Source: Herbaspirillum robiniae (GTDB lineage Bacteria > Pseudomonadota > Gammaproteobacteria > Burkholderiales > Burkholderiaceae_D). Taken from it: a DNA stretch of 64,000 nt. The notes beneath the pieces were generated by a model. It was not told the DNA's origin and searched no databases. It saw only the letters and a program-made list of their open reading frames with translations. Positions within the stretch are counted from its first letter, which is position 1. The number at the start of each line of letters is the position of its first letter. Location: NCBI RefSeq assembly GCF_002213415.1, contig NZ_NJGU01000007.1, forward strand, positions 248,001 to 312,000. Direction: 5' to 3'. Below are positions 37,155-45,130 of the stretch, piece after piece. The translations under genes were made by a program, and so were the position numbers.

Positions 37155-37747
37155 GCGCGCCGGCCATCGAGTTCTGGTTCGATTTCGGCAGCAGCTACAG
37201 CTACCTCAGCATGATGCGCATCGAAGCCGAGGCGGCCAAGGCCGGCGTCGTGGTGCAGTGGAAACCCTTCCTGCTGGGACCGGTGTTCCAGGCGCTGGGC
37301 TGGAGCACCTCGCCATTCGTGCTGCAGAAGGAGAAGGGCGAATACGCCTGGAAGGACATGCAGCGCCAGTGCCGCAAGTACGGCCTGCCATGGCGCCAGC
37401 CGAGCCGCTTCCCGCGCGCGGCGGTGCCGCCCACGCGCGTGGCGCTGGCCAACGCCGGGCGGCCCTGGGTCGGCGAATTCTGCCGCCGGGTGATGCAGCT
37501 CAATTTCGCCGAAGACCGCGACATCGACCGCCCTGAGACGACGCTGGAAATACTGCGCGGCATGGACCTGCCGGCCGAGCACATCTGGGAAGAAGCCCAG
37601 TCCGAGCAATGGCGCGCCCGCCTGCGGGCGCAGACCGCGGCGGCGCGCTGGCGCGGGGTGTTCGGCGCGCCGACCTTCTTCGTCGGACGCGAGATGTTCT
37701 GGGGCAACGACCGGCTGGACGACGCGCTGGCCTGCTGCCGCCCATGA
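37151..37747 (+). CDS. 2-hydroxychromene-2-carboxylate isomerase/DsbA-like protein
   Basis: A 198-residue thioredoxin-fold protein of the HCCA isomerase/kappa-GST family. Visible are WFDFGSSYSYLSMMRIE (glutathione-binding Ser), WKPFLLGPVF, and GVFGAPTFFVGREMFWGNDRLD. It has no signal peptide and no CxxC, so it is not a periplasmic disulfide enzyme. HCCA isomerases act in naphthalene-type catabolism, but this one could also be a glutathione transferase. It overlaps the CmcJ-like gene by 4 bases (ATGA) and probably works in the same small-molecule pathway. Confidence 0.85.
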   Translation: MSAPAIEFWFDFGSSYSYLSMMRIEAEAAKAGVVVQWKPFLLGPVFQALGWSTSPFVLQKEKGEYAWKDMQRQCRKYGLPWRQPSRFPRAAVPPTRVALANAGRPWVGEFCRRVMQLNFAEDRDIDRPETTLEILRGMDLPAEHIWEEAQSEQWRARLRAQTAAARWRGVFGAPTFFVGREMFWGNDRLDDALACCRP

Positions 37748-37760
37748 ATCCGACGGCGCT

Positions 37761-38669
37761 TCAGTTTTGCGCCTCCGCGCAGATCCACTCGGCCACCTGC
37801 AACACCTCGCGCCGCGGTTCGGCTTCGGTCTGGAGCAGCCAGTAGGCATGGCCATCCTCGGCCTGCGCGCGGGGTTCGGCCAGCATGGCCAGTTGCCCGC
37901 TTTCCAGTAGCGGGCGGATCAGTTCGATGCGGCCCAGCGCCACGCCCTGGCCGGCCAGCGCGGCGCGGATCACCAGGTCGTACTGGTTGAAGCGCAGCAT
38001 GCCGCGCTTGCCGCCCGCGGCCAGCACGGTCCAGTCCTGCCATTGCTGCCACTGCAGCCAGGGGCTGGGATGGTCGAATTCCAGCAGCGGCGCGTCGGCC
38101 AGCAAGGAGGCCGGGGCCGCTTTCTTGCCCGATTTTGCCAGCAGCAGCGGATGCGCCACCGGCGCCACGGATTCGCCGAACAGTCGACGCGCGCCCGGCG
38201 GCGCGCCGGCCTCGGTGGTATAGCGGATCGCCAGGTCGATGCCGTCATGGCGCAGGTCGGCCAGGCTGTCGCTGGCGGCCACCCGCACGTCGATGCCGGG
38301 CAGGCGCTGCTGCAGGCGGCTCAGGCGCGGCAGCAGCCATAGCCCGGTCACCCCGATGCTGGCGGTGACCGTCACCGGCCGCGCGGCCTGCCCGGCGCGC
38401 AATTCTCCCAGCACATCCTGCAACTGCTGCAGCACCGCGTCGGCGCTGCGAAACAGCCGTTCGCCCTCGGCAGTGAAGGCGATCGAGCGGTGGCCGCGCA
38501 CCAGCAGACGCACTCCCATGAATTCCTCCAGCGCATGGATCTGGCGGCTCACGGCCGACTGCGTCAGGCACAGGTCTTGCGCCGCCAGCGTAATGCTCAT
38601 GCGGCGTCCGGCGGCGACGAAGCCGCGCAACAGGTCCAGGGAGGGGAGTTTCAGCAGGGGTAGCGACAT
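37761..38669 (-). CDS. LysR-family transcriptional regulator (GcvA-like)
   Basis: A 302-residue regulator with an N-terminal winged helix-turn-helix (RMSITLAAQDLCLTQSAVSR, then IHALEEFMGVRLLVRGHRSI) and a substrate-binding domain (from about residue 90). I start it at ATG 38669 (MSLPLLKLPSLDLLRGF). It converges with the CmcJ-isomerase operon (stop to stop 13 bases) and is divergent from the unknown gene at 38879. It may regulate either neighbour; the inducer is unknown. Confidence 0.88.
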   Translation of the reverse strand: MSLPLLKLPSLDLLRGFVAAGRRMSITLAAQDLCLTQSAVSRQIHALEEFMGVRLLVRGHRSIAFTAEGERLFRSADAVLQQLQDVLGELRAGQAARPVTVTASIGVTGLWLLPRLSRLQQRLPGIDVRVAASDSLADLRHDGIDLAIRYTTEAGAPPGARRLFGESVAPVAHPLLLAKSGKKAAPASLLADAPLLEFDHPSPWLQWQQWQDWTVLAAGGKRGMLRFNQYDLVIRAALAGQGVALGRIELIRPLLESGQLAMLAEPRAQAEDGHAYWLLQTEAEPRREVLQVAEWICAEAQN

Positions 38670-38878
38670 TCCTTCACCGCATGCGAAATGGGATGCGTCA
38701 TTGAACCACAGCAAGCGCTTGCCTGCTGGCGGACGAATGTTGCACGGAGGGAAGACCGGGTGAAAAAGGCGTCTGTTCCCCTCGCTCCGGCGAGACGAAG
38801 CGGTTCACAATTCGTGCTCGGGCCGCTACAAGCGGCCGGGCGTCATGCCACTCGGGGAACAACAACGGGAAGAACAAG

Positions 38879-39553
38879 ATGATCGGCGCAATCACCCAGA
38901 CAGGCCAAACCACCACCACCGGCAACACCACGGCAGGCGCCGGCGGCACGCTGTCGGTATTCCAGCAGATCCTGCAGAACGCGGCGCAGACCTCGCAGGC
39001 CGGGGCCGCCTCCGGCGACACGCTGGCGTCCGACCTCAACGCCGCGCTGCAGGCGGCGGGCATCTCGGCGCCGCCGGTCATGCGCATCGTGGCCGGCGCC
39101 AATGGCCCGCAGCTTGCCGACGACGTGCGCGATGCGACATTCCAGTCGGTGATGGCCGCCAACCCGGCGCTGTCGGCGCGCATCAGCGCTCGCCTGTCGG
39201 CTGCCGAGATCGAGCGCAAGGCGGCGCTGGGCAGCGCCGTCACGCAGTTCGCCGGCGACCATCCGAGCAATGCCACCGCCGACTTCCTGCTGCGGTTCGC
39301 GCAGCAGAACAAGCCGCAGGCCTACAGCCTGTCCTTCAACGGCGCTTCGACCGAGATGCAGGAGCTGGGCGACAACGGCTGGACGCCGCTGAAAAACGGC
39401 GACGACATCAACAAGGACCTGCTGGCCGCCTATACCGGCTACATGGTGACCCACGCGGTCAGCGTCGAAAAGCGCCGCGACGGCGACGACGAACCGGCCA
39501 TCGATTTCAAGCTCAAGCTGGCGCGCGTGCTGGACGGCCTGCAGGGCGTCTGA
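38879..39553 (+). CDS. Hypothetical protein, unknown family
   Basis: A 224-residue protein with no convincing signal peptide. The N-terminus is Thr/Gly-rich and low-complexity (TQTGQTTTTGNTTAGAGGTL). The rest is helical and charged (for example SARLSAAEIERKAALGSAV, FLLRFAQQN), ending in a basic/acidic segment (RRDGDDEPAIDFKLKLARVL). I do not recognise it. It ends 20 bases from the stop of the converging sensor kinase at 39574. The GC-rich codon use and third-position bias support a real gene. Confidence 0.6.
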   Translation: MIGAITQTGQTTTTGNTTAGAGGTLSVFQQILQNAAQTSQAGAASGDTLASDLNAALQAAGISAPPVMRIVAGANGPQLADDVRDATFQSVMAANPALSARISARLSAAEIERKAALGSAVTQFAGDHPSNATADFLLRFAQQNKPQAYSLSFNGASTEMQELGDNGWTPLKNGDDINKDLLAAYTGYMVTHAVSVEKRRDGDDEPAIDFKLKLARVLDGLQGV

Positions 39554-39573
39554 GGCACACCCTAAGCCCGTCA

Positions 39574-40965
39574 TCAGCCGGCGGCAGCGCCGGCCGCAAG
39601 CGTCACCGTCACCATCAATCCGCCCTCGGCCGAGGTGTCCAGCGCGACGCTGCCGCCATGCTGGCGCGCCACCGTCTGCACGATCGCCAGCCCCAGGCCG
39701 CTGCCGCTCTGGGTCTGGTCAGGGTCGCGGAAGAAGCGGTCGAAGACGCGTTCGCGCAGTTCCGGCGCAATGCCGGGGCCGGCGTCCGAGACGCGCAGCA
39801 CGATTGCCTGCGCCGACGCATGGAGAGCGACTTCCACCCGCCCCTGGGCAGGGCTGTACTTGATGGCGTTTTCCACCAGGTTGTCGACCAGCGACACCAG
39901 GCCTTCGCGCATGCCGTCGATGCGAATTTCCCCGCGCGCATCCAGTTCCAGTTCAACCGAGCATCGCGCCGCCAGCGGCGACAGCACGGCCAGCCGTTCC
40001 TGCACCAGCGCCGTCAGCGCCACCGGGCGCCGCGGATTCGCCGTGCGCGTTTCACTGCGCATGAGCAGCAGCAGCTGGCGCACCAGTCGCGTGGCGCGGT
40101 CGCCGCTGTTGAGGATGCCACCCAGCAGCTCGCGCTGCTGCCGGTCGGTGACATGCGACTGCAACGCCTCGACGTTGATGCGCATGGCCGCCAGCGGCGT
40201 GCGCAGTTCGTGCGCGGCGTCGGCGATGAAGGCGCGTTCGCGCTCGGCGCTCTCGCGCACGCGCCCCAGCAGGTCGTTGATGCAGTCGACCATGTTGCGC
40301 AGCTCCTCGTGCTTGGGCATGGATTGCAGCGGCGTCAGGTCCTGCGGCCCGCGCGCGGCGACTTCGCGCGCCACCTTGCTCCAGGGGCGCAGCGCCACGC
40401 GCACCGAGAGCCAGGCCGGCAGCAGCAGGAAGGGCAGGCTGATCAGCAGCGGCAGCAGGTAGTAGCCGCGCGTGTTGATGTGGATGAAAAAGTGCCATTC
40501 GTCGGCCGGCATGACCAGCGTGGCCTCCGCGTCCGAACGCGGCGAGCGCGCGGTGCGGCTGCGCCACAGGCTGCCGTCGGCGCTGATGCGCTGCGCCTCG
40601 TCGTAATGTGTGTTGCGCACGTTGAGCGGCGCGCCCTCGGAGGCATAGACGACCTGGCCGCCGCTGCGCACGATCAGGCTGGTCGAGATCGCCGGGTCGT
40701 CGCCGGCGCCGTAGTCCTCGCGCAGCGCCAGGTCGATCTCCCGGAGGATCTTGTAGCGGGCCTGGGGGCGGTCGGCCATCTGGTCGACCACGGCCAGGAT
40801 GGTGTCGTAGGTCTTCTTGCCCGCCAGCAGGCCCGGGCTGCGCAGGCTTTCCCACAGCACATAGGTGAGGAATGCGCACCACAGCAGCGTGAGCAGCAGC
40901 ATCTGCGCCAGCATGATGCGCCGGACCAGCGAGGGCGTTGACACGCGGCGCCACCAGCCGCGCAT
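39574..40965 (-). CDS. QseC/TctE-like sensor histidine kinase
   Basis: A 463-residue inner-membrane kinase started at ATG 40965 (ATGA overlap with the regulator stop). It has TM1 at about residues 14-38, a periplasmic domain of about 130 residues, TM2 near 170-190, HAMP, HisKA with ADAAHELRTPLAAMRINVE, and HATPase with NLVENAIKYSPAQG, DAGPGIAPE and [10 protein letters not shown]. Ligand unknown. With the regulator it forms an operon transcribed away from mipA; the four-repeat operator (41714-41751) lies in the shared intergenic region. Confidence 0.88.
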   Translation of the reverse strand: MRGWWRRVSTPSLVRRIMLAQMLLLTLLWCAFLTYVLWESLRSPGLLAGKKTYDTILAVVDQMADRPQARYKILREIDLALREDYGAGDDPAISTSLIVRSGGQVVYASEGAPLNVRNTHYDEAQRISADGSLWRSRTARSPRSDAEATLVMPADEWHFFIHINTRGYYLLPLLISLPFLLLPAWLSVRVALRPWSKVAREVAARGPQDLTPLQSMPKHEELRNMVDCINDLLGRVRESAERERAFIADAAHELRTPLAAMRINVEALQSHVTDRQQRELLGGILNSGDRATRLVRQLLLLMRSETRTANPRRPVALTALVQERLAVLSPLAARCSVELELDARGEIRIDGMREGLVSLVDNLVENAIKYSPAQGRVEVALHASAQAIVLRVSDAGPGIAPELRERVFDRFFRDPDQTQSGSGLGLAIVQTVARQHGGSVALDTSAEGGLMVTVTLAAGAAAG

Positions 40966-41645
40966 CACCCGGCCTCCTTGCGCGCCACCACGGTATCGAT
41001 CACGTAACCCACGCCGCGCACCGTGCGCACGAAGCCGTCGCCGATCTTGCGGCGCAGGTTGCCCATGTGGACGTCGAGCGCGTTGCTGGCATTCTCCTGG
41101 GCGCCGGGCAGGGCTTCTTCTTCCAGCACACGGCGCGTCACCACGCGGTCGGCGCGCACCAGCAGCAGCTTGAGCAGCGCGTATTCGCTGGCGGTCAATT
41201 CGACCGCGCGCTCGCGCACCGTCACGCGTCGGGTCGGCACGTGCAGCGACAGGCCGCGCACTTCCAGCATCTCGCCGTCGAAGCCGTAGCTGCGTCGCGC
41301 CAGCGCTTTCACCCGCGAGAGCAGTTCGGCCAGCACGAAGGGCTTGACCAGGTAGTCGTCGGCGCCGCCGTCCAGGCCGCGCAGGCGGTCTTCCAGCGCG
41401 TCGCGCGCGCTCAGGATGATCACCGGCAGGGTCTGCCGCTCGCGACGCAGGCGCGCCAGGATGCGCATGCCGTCGCCGTCGGGCAGGCCGAGGTCGAGCA
41501 GCACCAGCTCGCAGGCGCCGGCGTCGAGCTGGCGCAACGCGTCTTCCTGCTGGCGCACCCAGACCACATCGAAGCCCTGGTCGGCCAAGGCGATGCGTAC
41601 GCCGTTGCCCAGGTCGAGGTCGTCTTCTATCAGGAGGATTTTCAT
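40965..41645 (-). CDS. QseB/PmrA-like OmpR-family response regulator
   Basis: A 226-residue regulator: receiver (ED at 7-8 with D51 in LVLLDLGLPDGDG, Lys in YLVKPFVLAEL) and a winged helix with LTASEYALLKLLL and DVHMGNLRRKIGDGF. It is divergent from mipA, and four phased TTCAT repeats sit between. The best inference is that it binds these and controls mipA and its own operon. Confidence 0.9.
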   Translation of the reverse strand: MKILLIEDDLDLGNGVRIALADQGFDVVWVRQQEDALRQLDAGACELVLLDLGLPDGDGMRILARLRRERQTLPVIILSARDALEDRLRGLDGGADDYLVKPFVLAELLSRVKALARRSYGFDGEMLEVRGLSLHVPTRRVTVRERAVELTASEYALLKLLLVRADRVVTRRVLEEEALPGAQENASNALDVHMGNLRRKIGDGFVRTVRGVGYVIDTVVARKEAG

Positions 41646-41713
41646 GCCCGCAAGTGTATATGGTGAGGCTGAAGGGGGGATGAAGAGCGGCGCCGGCGGA
41701 GCGTGGCGGCGGC

Positions 41714-41751
41714 TTCATTTTCCCTTCATGCCGGGTTCATCGGCGCTTCAT
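41714..41751 (+). promoter_or_regulatory. Four TTCAT direct repeats at exactly 11-bp intervals
   Basis: TTCAT starts at 41714, 41725, 41736 and 41747. Exact helical phasing is typical for tandem binding of OmpR-family dimers. An ATGAA (the complement) is also present at 41680-41684. The array lies between the regulator gene at 40965-41645 and mipA. Confidence 0.75.
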
Positions 41752-41797
41752 TCCGGCTGGCGATACTGCGCTCTTTCTCCCCCACGAAAGGTCAGAC

Positions 41798-42649
41798 ATG
41801 CAATATCCCCAGAGCCGCATCCGCCGCCTGCGCAGGCGCGGCACGCTGCATTTGTTCCCGCTGGCGCTGCTGTGCGGCGCTGCCGCGCCCGTCGTCGCGC
41901 AGCCGGTCGACCCCGCGCTCGCTTCGGCCGCCCCGGGCGAGGGCGTGCTCACGCTGGGCGCCGGCGCCGCCTTTGGTCCGCGCTATTCGGGCTCCGACAA
42001 GCGGGCGGGCAGCGCCGCGCTGCTGTTCGACTACGTCTCGCCCGGCGGTTTCTTTGCAGGCACCGCGCGCGGCATCGGCTACGGCAACCAGCACGGCATG
42101 TGGCGTTACAGCGCCGCGCTGGGCTACCGCCCGGGGCGCAAGGACAGCGACCAGAACGGCCTCACCGGCGCCACCGGCAGCGCCTACTTGCGCGGCATGG
42201 GGGAGGTGAAGGGCTCGGCGGTGGCCTTGCTGGGCGTGGGCTTGGCGCCGGCGGATTGGGTGGCGCTGGCCTTGCAGGCCGAGCTGCCGCTGAGCCAGCG
42301 CGACAACGGCAGCGTGCTGCGCTTCTCGTTCTCCACGCCGCTGTACCGGGGCCAGGACGACACGCTGACCTTCGGCCTTACCGCCAGCTTCGGCGACGGC
42401 AAGTACATGCGCACCTACTACGGCGTGAGCGAATCGCAGTCGGCGGCCTCGGGCTTTGCCGCCTACCGGCCCAAGGCCGGCCTGTTCGAACACCGGCTGG
42501 AGTTGGGATGGCGCCACAAGTTCAATGCTGAGTGGGCCTTCAACGTCTCAGCCGGCGTGCGCCAGCTGACCTCGGACGCGGGCAAGAGTCCCATCGTGCA
42601 GCGCAAGACGGCGCCGGTGGGCAGCCTGTTCGTTACCTACACTTACTGA
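41798..42649 (+). CDS. mipA: MipA/OmpV-family outer-membrane protein
   Basis: A 283-residue outer-membrane beta-barrel protein with a basic N-terminus, an exported signal (LHLFPLALLCGAAAPVVAQ) and the MipA/OmpV pattern: LTLGAGAAFGPRYSGSDKRA, then alternating strands, DYVSPGGFFAGTARGIGY, and the terminal SLFVTYTY. In E. coli MipA scaffolds murein enzymes; other members are antibiotic- or metal-related. It is divergent from a two-component system and probably its target. It ends 7 bases before the converging kinase at 42657. Confidence 0.88.
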   Translation: MQYPQSRIRRLRRRGTLHLFPLALLCGAAAPVVAQPVDPALASAAPGEGVLTLGAGAAFGPRYSGSDKRAGSAALLFDYVSPGGFFAGTARGIGYGNQHGMWRYSAALGYRPGRKDSDQNGLTGATGSAYLRGMGEVKGSAVALLGVGLAPADWVALALQAELPLSQRDNGSVLRFSFSTPLYRGQDDTLTFGLTASFGDGKYMRTYYGVSESQSAASGFAAYRPKAGLFEHRLELGWRHKFNAEWAFNVSAGVRQLTSDAGKSPIVQRKTAPVGSLFVTYTY

Positions 42650-42656
42650 GCGGCCG

Positions 42657-44153
42657 TCACAACCGCACCTCGATCACGCCGGGAAAGACGATGCGCACCA
42701 CCAGTCCGCTGCCCTGCGCCGGCTGGTCGAGGATGACGTCGGCGCGGTGCAGCGCGGCGATCTCGCGCACGATCGACAGGCCCAGTCCGGTGCCGGAGGG
42801 ATTGATGTGCTGGGTCGCGCCGGCGCGGTAGAAGGGCTCGAACACGCGATCGCGCTCGGCGGCCGGGATGCCGGGGCCGTTGTCCTCCACCTCCAGCAGC
42901 GCGCCGGTCGGTTGGCCGGGCTCGCTGGCCGCGCGCACGCGCAGCGTGATGCGCCCGCCGTCGGGCGTGTAGCGGATGGCGTTGTCCAGCAGGTTGACCA
43001 TCAACTCGTGCAGCAGCAGCGCGTTGCCGCTGATGCGGATGTCGCCTTCGCCTTCGAAGGCCGGCTCGATGCCGCGCGCCACCGCCTGTTGCGACAGCTC
43101 CAGGGCCACCTGCCGTACCGCGTCGGTCAGCGAGAACGGCGCCGTGCCGCCTTCGGCCGCGCCGTGTTCGGCGCGCGCCAGCGTCAGCAGGCGGTTGGCC
43201 AGGTGCACGGTGGCGTCGGTGGTGCGCGCCATGCCTTGCACCAGCTCGTTCATCTCGTCGTGTATCGCGGTGTGGGTGGCGCCGTGGCTGGCGCCGGCGC
43301 CAGCGTCCCGGCGCAGTTCACGCAACGTCAGCTCGGCCTGTGTCTTCAGCACCGTCAGCGGCGTGCGCAACTGGTGCGAGGCGTCGGCGATGAAGCGCCG
43401 CTGGCCGTTGATCAGCGTCTGCAGCCGTTCCATGTAGCCGTTCATGGCCAGCACCAGCGGCCGCATTTCCTTGTGCACCAGCGCCGGGTCGAAGCCGGAG
43501 AGATCGGTCGGCGCGCGCGACTCCACCTCTTCGCGCAACTGCATCACCGGACGCAGCACGAAGCGCACCGCGAACCACACCAGCAGCGCCGCCACCGACA
43601 CCAGCGTGCCCTGGCGCCACAGCGTGTCGAACAGGATCTTGCGCGTCATGCCGTTGCGCGCGTCCATGGTTTCGCCGACCTGGATCAGCGCGATGCCGCG
43701 CATGCTGTCGTCGTACACCGGCTGCAGCAGCGCGGCGATGCGGATCGGCTGGTTGTGATAATCGGCCTGGTAGAAGCGCACCAGTGCCGGATAGGCTTCC
43801 GAGCGCTTCACATCCGGCGGCACCGGCGGCAGGTCGCCGTAGCCCGACACCAGTTCGCCGCCGGGGCCGGTCACCTTGTAGTAGATGCGGCCCAGCGTAT
43901 CGGTCTCGAAACTGTCCAGCGCCACATAGGGAACGTCGGCGGTGACGTGGCCGTCCACCACCGACACGCGCTCGGCCAGCGCGCGGGTGGAGGCGAGCAG
44001 CGAGCGGTCGTAGGCGAGGTCGGCCACCTCCAGCGCGTTGTAGTAGACCGAGACCGCGTCCACCGCCACCAGCAGCGTCAGCGGAATGAGCAGCCAGCGC
44101 ACCAGCTGGCTGCGCAGGCTGCCCAGTTTGGCGCGCGCTGCGAGCTGCGGCAT
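42657..44153 (-). CDS. tctE: TctE-like sensor histidine kinase
   Basis: A 498-residue kinase started at ATG 44153 (ATGA overlap with the regulator stop). It has TM1 (LVRWLLIPLTLLVAVDAVS), an extended sensor region with the TctE/2CSK-type YDRSLLASTRALAERV and DTLGRIYYKV, then TM2, HAMP (ALLVWFAVRFVLRPVMQL), HisKA (FIADASHQLRTPLTVLKTQ) and HATPase (NLLDNAIRYTPDGG, DNGPGIPAAE). TctE kinases sense tricarboxylates. The regulator is divergent from a TctC-like binding protein, which fits. Confidence 0.85.
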   Translation of the reverse strand: MPQLAARAKLGSLRSQLVRWLLIPLTLLVAVDAVSVYYNALEVADLAYDRSLLASTRALAERVSVVDGHVTADVPYVALDSFETDTLGRIYYKVTGPGGELVSGYGDLPPVPPDVKRSEAYPALVRFYQADYHNQPIRIAALLQPVYDDSMRGIALIQVGETMDARNGMTRKILFDTLWRQGTLVSVAALLVWFAVRFVLRPVMQLREEVESRAPTDLSGFDPALVHKEMRPLVLAMNGYMERLQTLINGQRRFIADASHQLRTPLTVLKTQAELTLRELRRDAGAGASHGATHTAIHDEMNELVQGMARTTDATVHLANRLLTLARAEHGAAEGGTAPFSLTDAVRQVALELSQQAVARGIEPAFEGEGDIRISGNALLLHELMVNLLDNAIRYTPDGGRITLRVRAASEPGQPTGALLEVEDNGPGIPAAERDRVFEPFYRAGATQHINPSGTGLGLSIVREIAALHRADVILDQPAQGSGLVVRIVFPGVIEVRL

Positions 44154-44827
44154 CAGGCCGCCTGCAGCAGGTAGCCCAGGCCGCGCAGCGTCAGGATGTT
44201 CACGCGGCCGGGTTGGGCGTTCTCCAGCTTCTTGCGCAGGCGATGGATGTAGATCTCGATGGCGTCGACGCTGGCGTTGTCGTCCAGCGAGAACACCTGC
44301 TGGAACAGTTTCTCCTTGGGCACCGTATGGCCGTGGCGCGCCAGCAGCGCTTCCAGCACGGCATGCTCGCGCGGCGTAAGCGCCAGCAGTTCGCCGAAGT
44401 AGCTGAAGGTGCGCGAGACCGTGTCGAAGCAGAGCGCGCCGCAGCTGACCGTCACCGCCTCGTTGTTCTGCGTGCGGCGCAGCAGCGCCTTCACGCGGGC
44501 TTCCAGTTCGGCCAGCTCGAAGGGTTTGGCGAGGTAGTCGTCGGCGCCCAGGTTGAGCCCGGTCACGCGGTCGGCCAGCCCGCCGCGCGCGGTCAGGATC
44601 AGCACCGGCGTGCGGCTGCCGCGCGCGCGCATGCGCTTCAATACGTCCAGGCCGTCCATCTTCGGCAGCGTCAGGTCGAGGATCACCAGCGCGTATTCCT
44701 GGGTCAGCAGCAGGCTGTCGGCGTCGGCGCCGGTGGCCGCGCATTCCACGGTGAGATGGGCGTCCTGCAGGGCCTTGGAAAGCCAGCGGGAAAGTTCGAC
44801 GTGGTCTTCGACCAGCAAGATGCGCAT
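44153..44827 (-). CDS. tctD: TctD-like OmpR-family response regulator
   Basis: A 224-residue response regulator started at ATG 44827 (MRILLVEDHVELSRWLSKAL). Phospho-acceptor D51 in LVILDLTLPKMDG; Lys in YLAKPFELAEL; winged helix with LTPREHAVLEALLARHG and IEIYIHRLRKKLEN, the TctD-typical style. It is divergent from the TctC-like gene, with three phased TGAAAG repeats in between. Confidence 0.87.
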   Translation of the reverse strand: MRILLVEDHVELSRWLSKALQDAHLTVECAATGADADSLLLTQEYALVILDLTLPKMDGLDVLKRMRARGSRTPVLILTARGGLADRVTGLNLGADDYLAKPFELAELEARVKALLRRTQNNEAVTVSCGALCFDTVSRTFSYFGELLALTPREHAVLEALLARHGHTVPKEKLFQQVFSLDDNASVDAIEIYIHRLRKKLENAQPGRVNILTLRGLGYLLQAA

Positions 44828-44979
44828 GATGCTGCCTTGTTCTGATGTTATCGGTGCTTCGCCGGCGCGCTGTCGCGCGCGTCCGGACTGTCTCAAGCGC
44901 GGATGCTAACAGAAGCGCGGCGCCGATTGAAATGCATGGATGGCAATTGCGGAAACTGCGTAGCCGATATTTTTCGCGT

Positions 44980-45008
44980 TGAAAGCTTCACTGAAAGCCG
45001 ACTGAAAG
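44980..45008 (+). promoter_or_regulatory. Three TGAAAG direct repeats (12 and 11 bp apart)
   Basis: TGAAAG starts at 44980, 44992 and 45003; the last two extend to ACTGAAAG. They lie between the TctD-like regulator gene and the TctC-like gene and are good candidates for its binding site. Confidence 0.6.
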
Positions 45009-45062
45009 ACTTTTCTTGTAGCATTCGCCAACACCAAAAAAGAATACTCAGGAGACCGCCCC

Positions 45063-45116
45063 ATGACGCACTTCCGTTCGCAGTTCCACTCGTTCTCGCA
45101 CTTCATCGACGGCTGA
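45063..45116 (+). CDS. Possible 17-residue leader peptide before the TctC-like gene
   Basis: ATG at 45063 follows a strong AGGAGA by 6-8 bases, runs 17 codons (MTHFRSQFHSFSHFIDG) and stops 14 bases before the ATG of the TctC-like gene, which itself has no good Shine-Dalgarno. This suggests translational coupling or a regulatory leader rich in His, Phe and Ser. It could also simply be the remnant of another start. No attenuator-like hairpin is obvious between the two. Confidence 0.5.
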   Translation: MTHFRSQFHSFSHFIDG

Positions 45117-45130
45117 GCGCCGCGCAAGCC

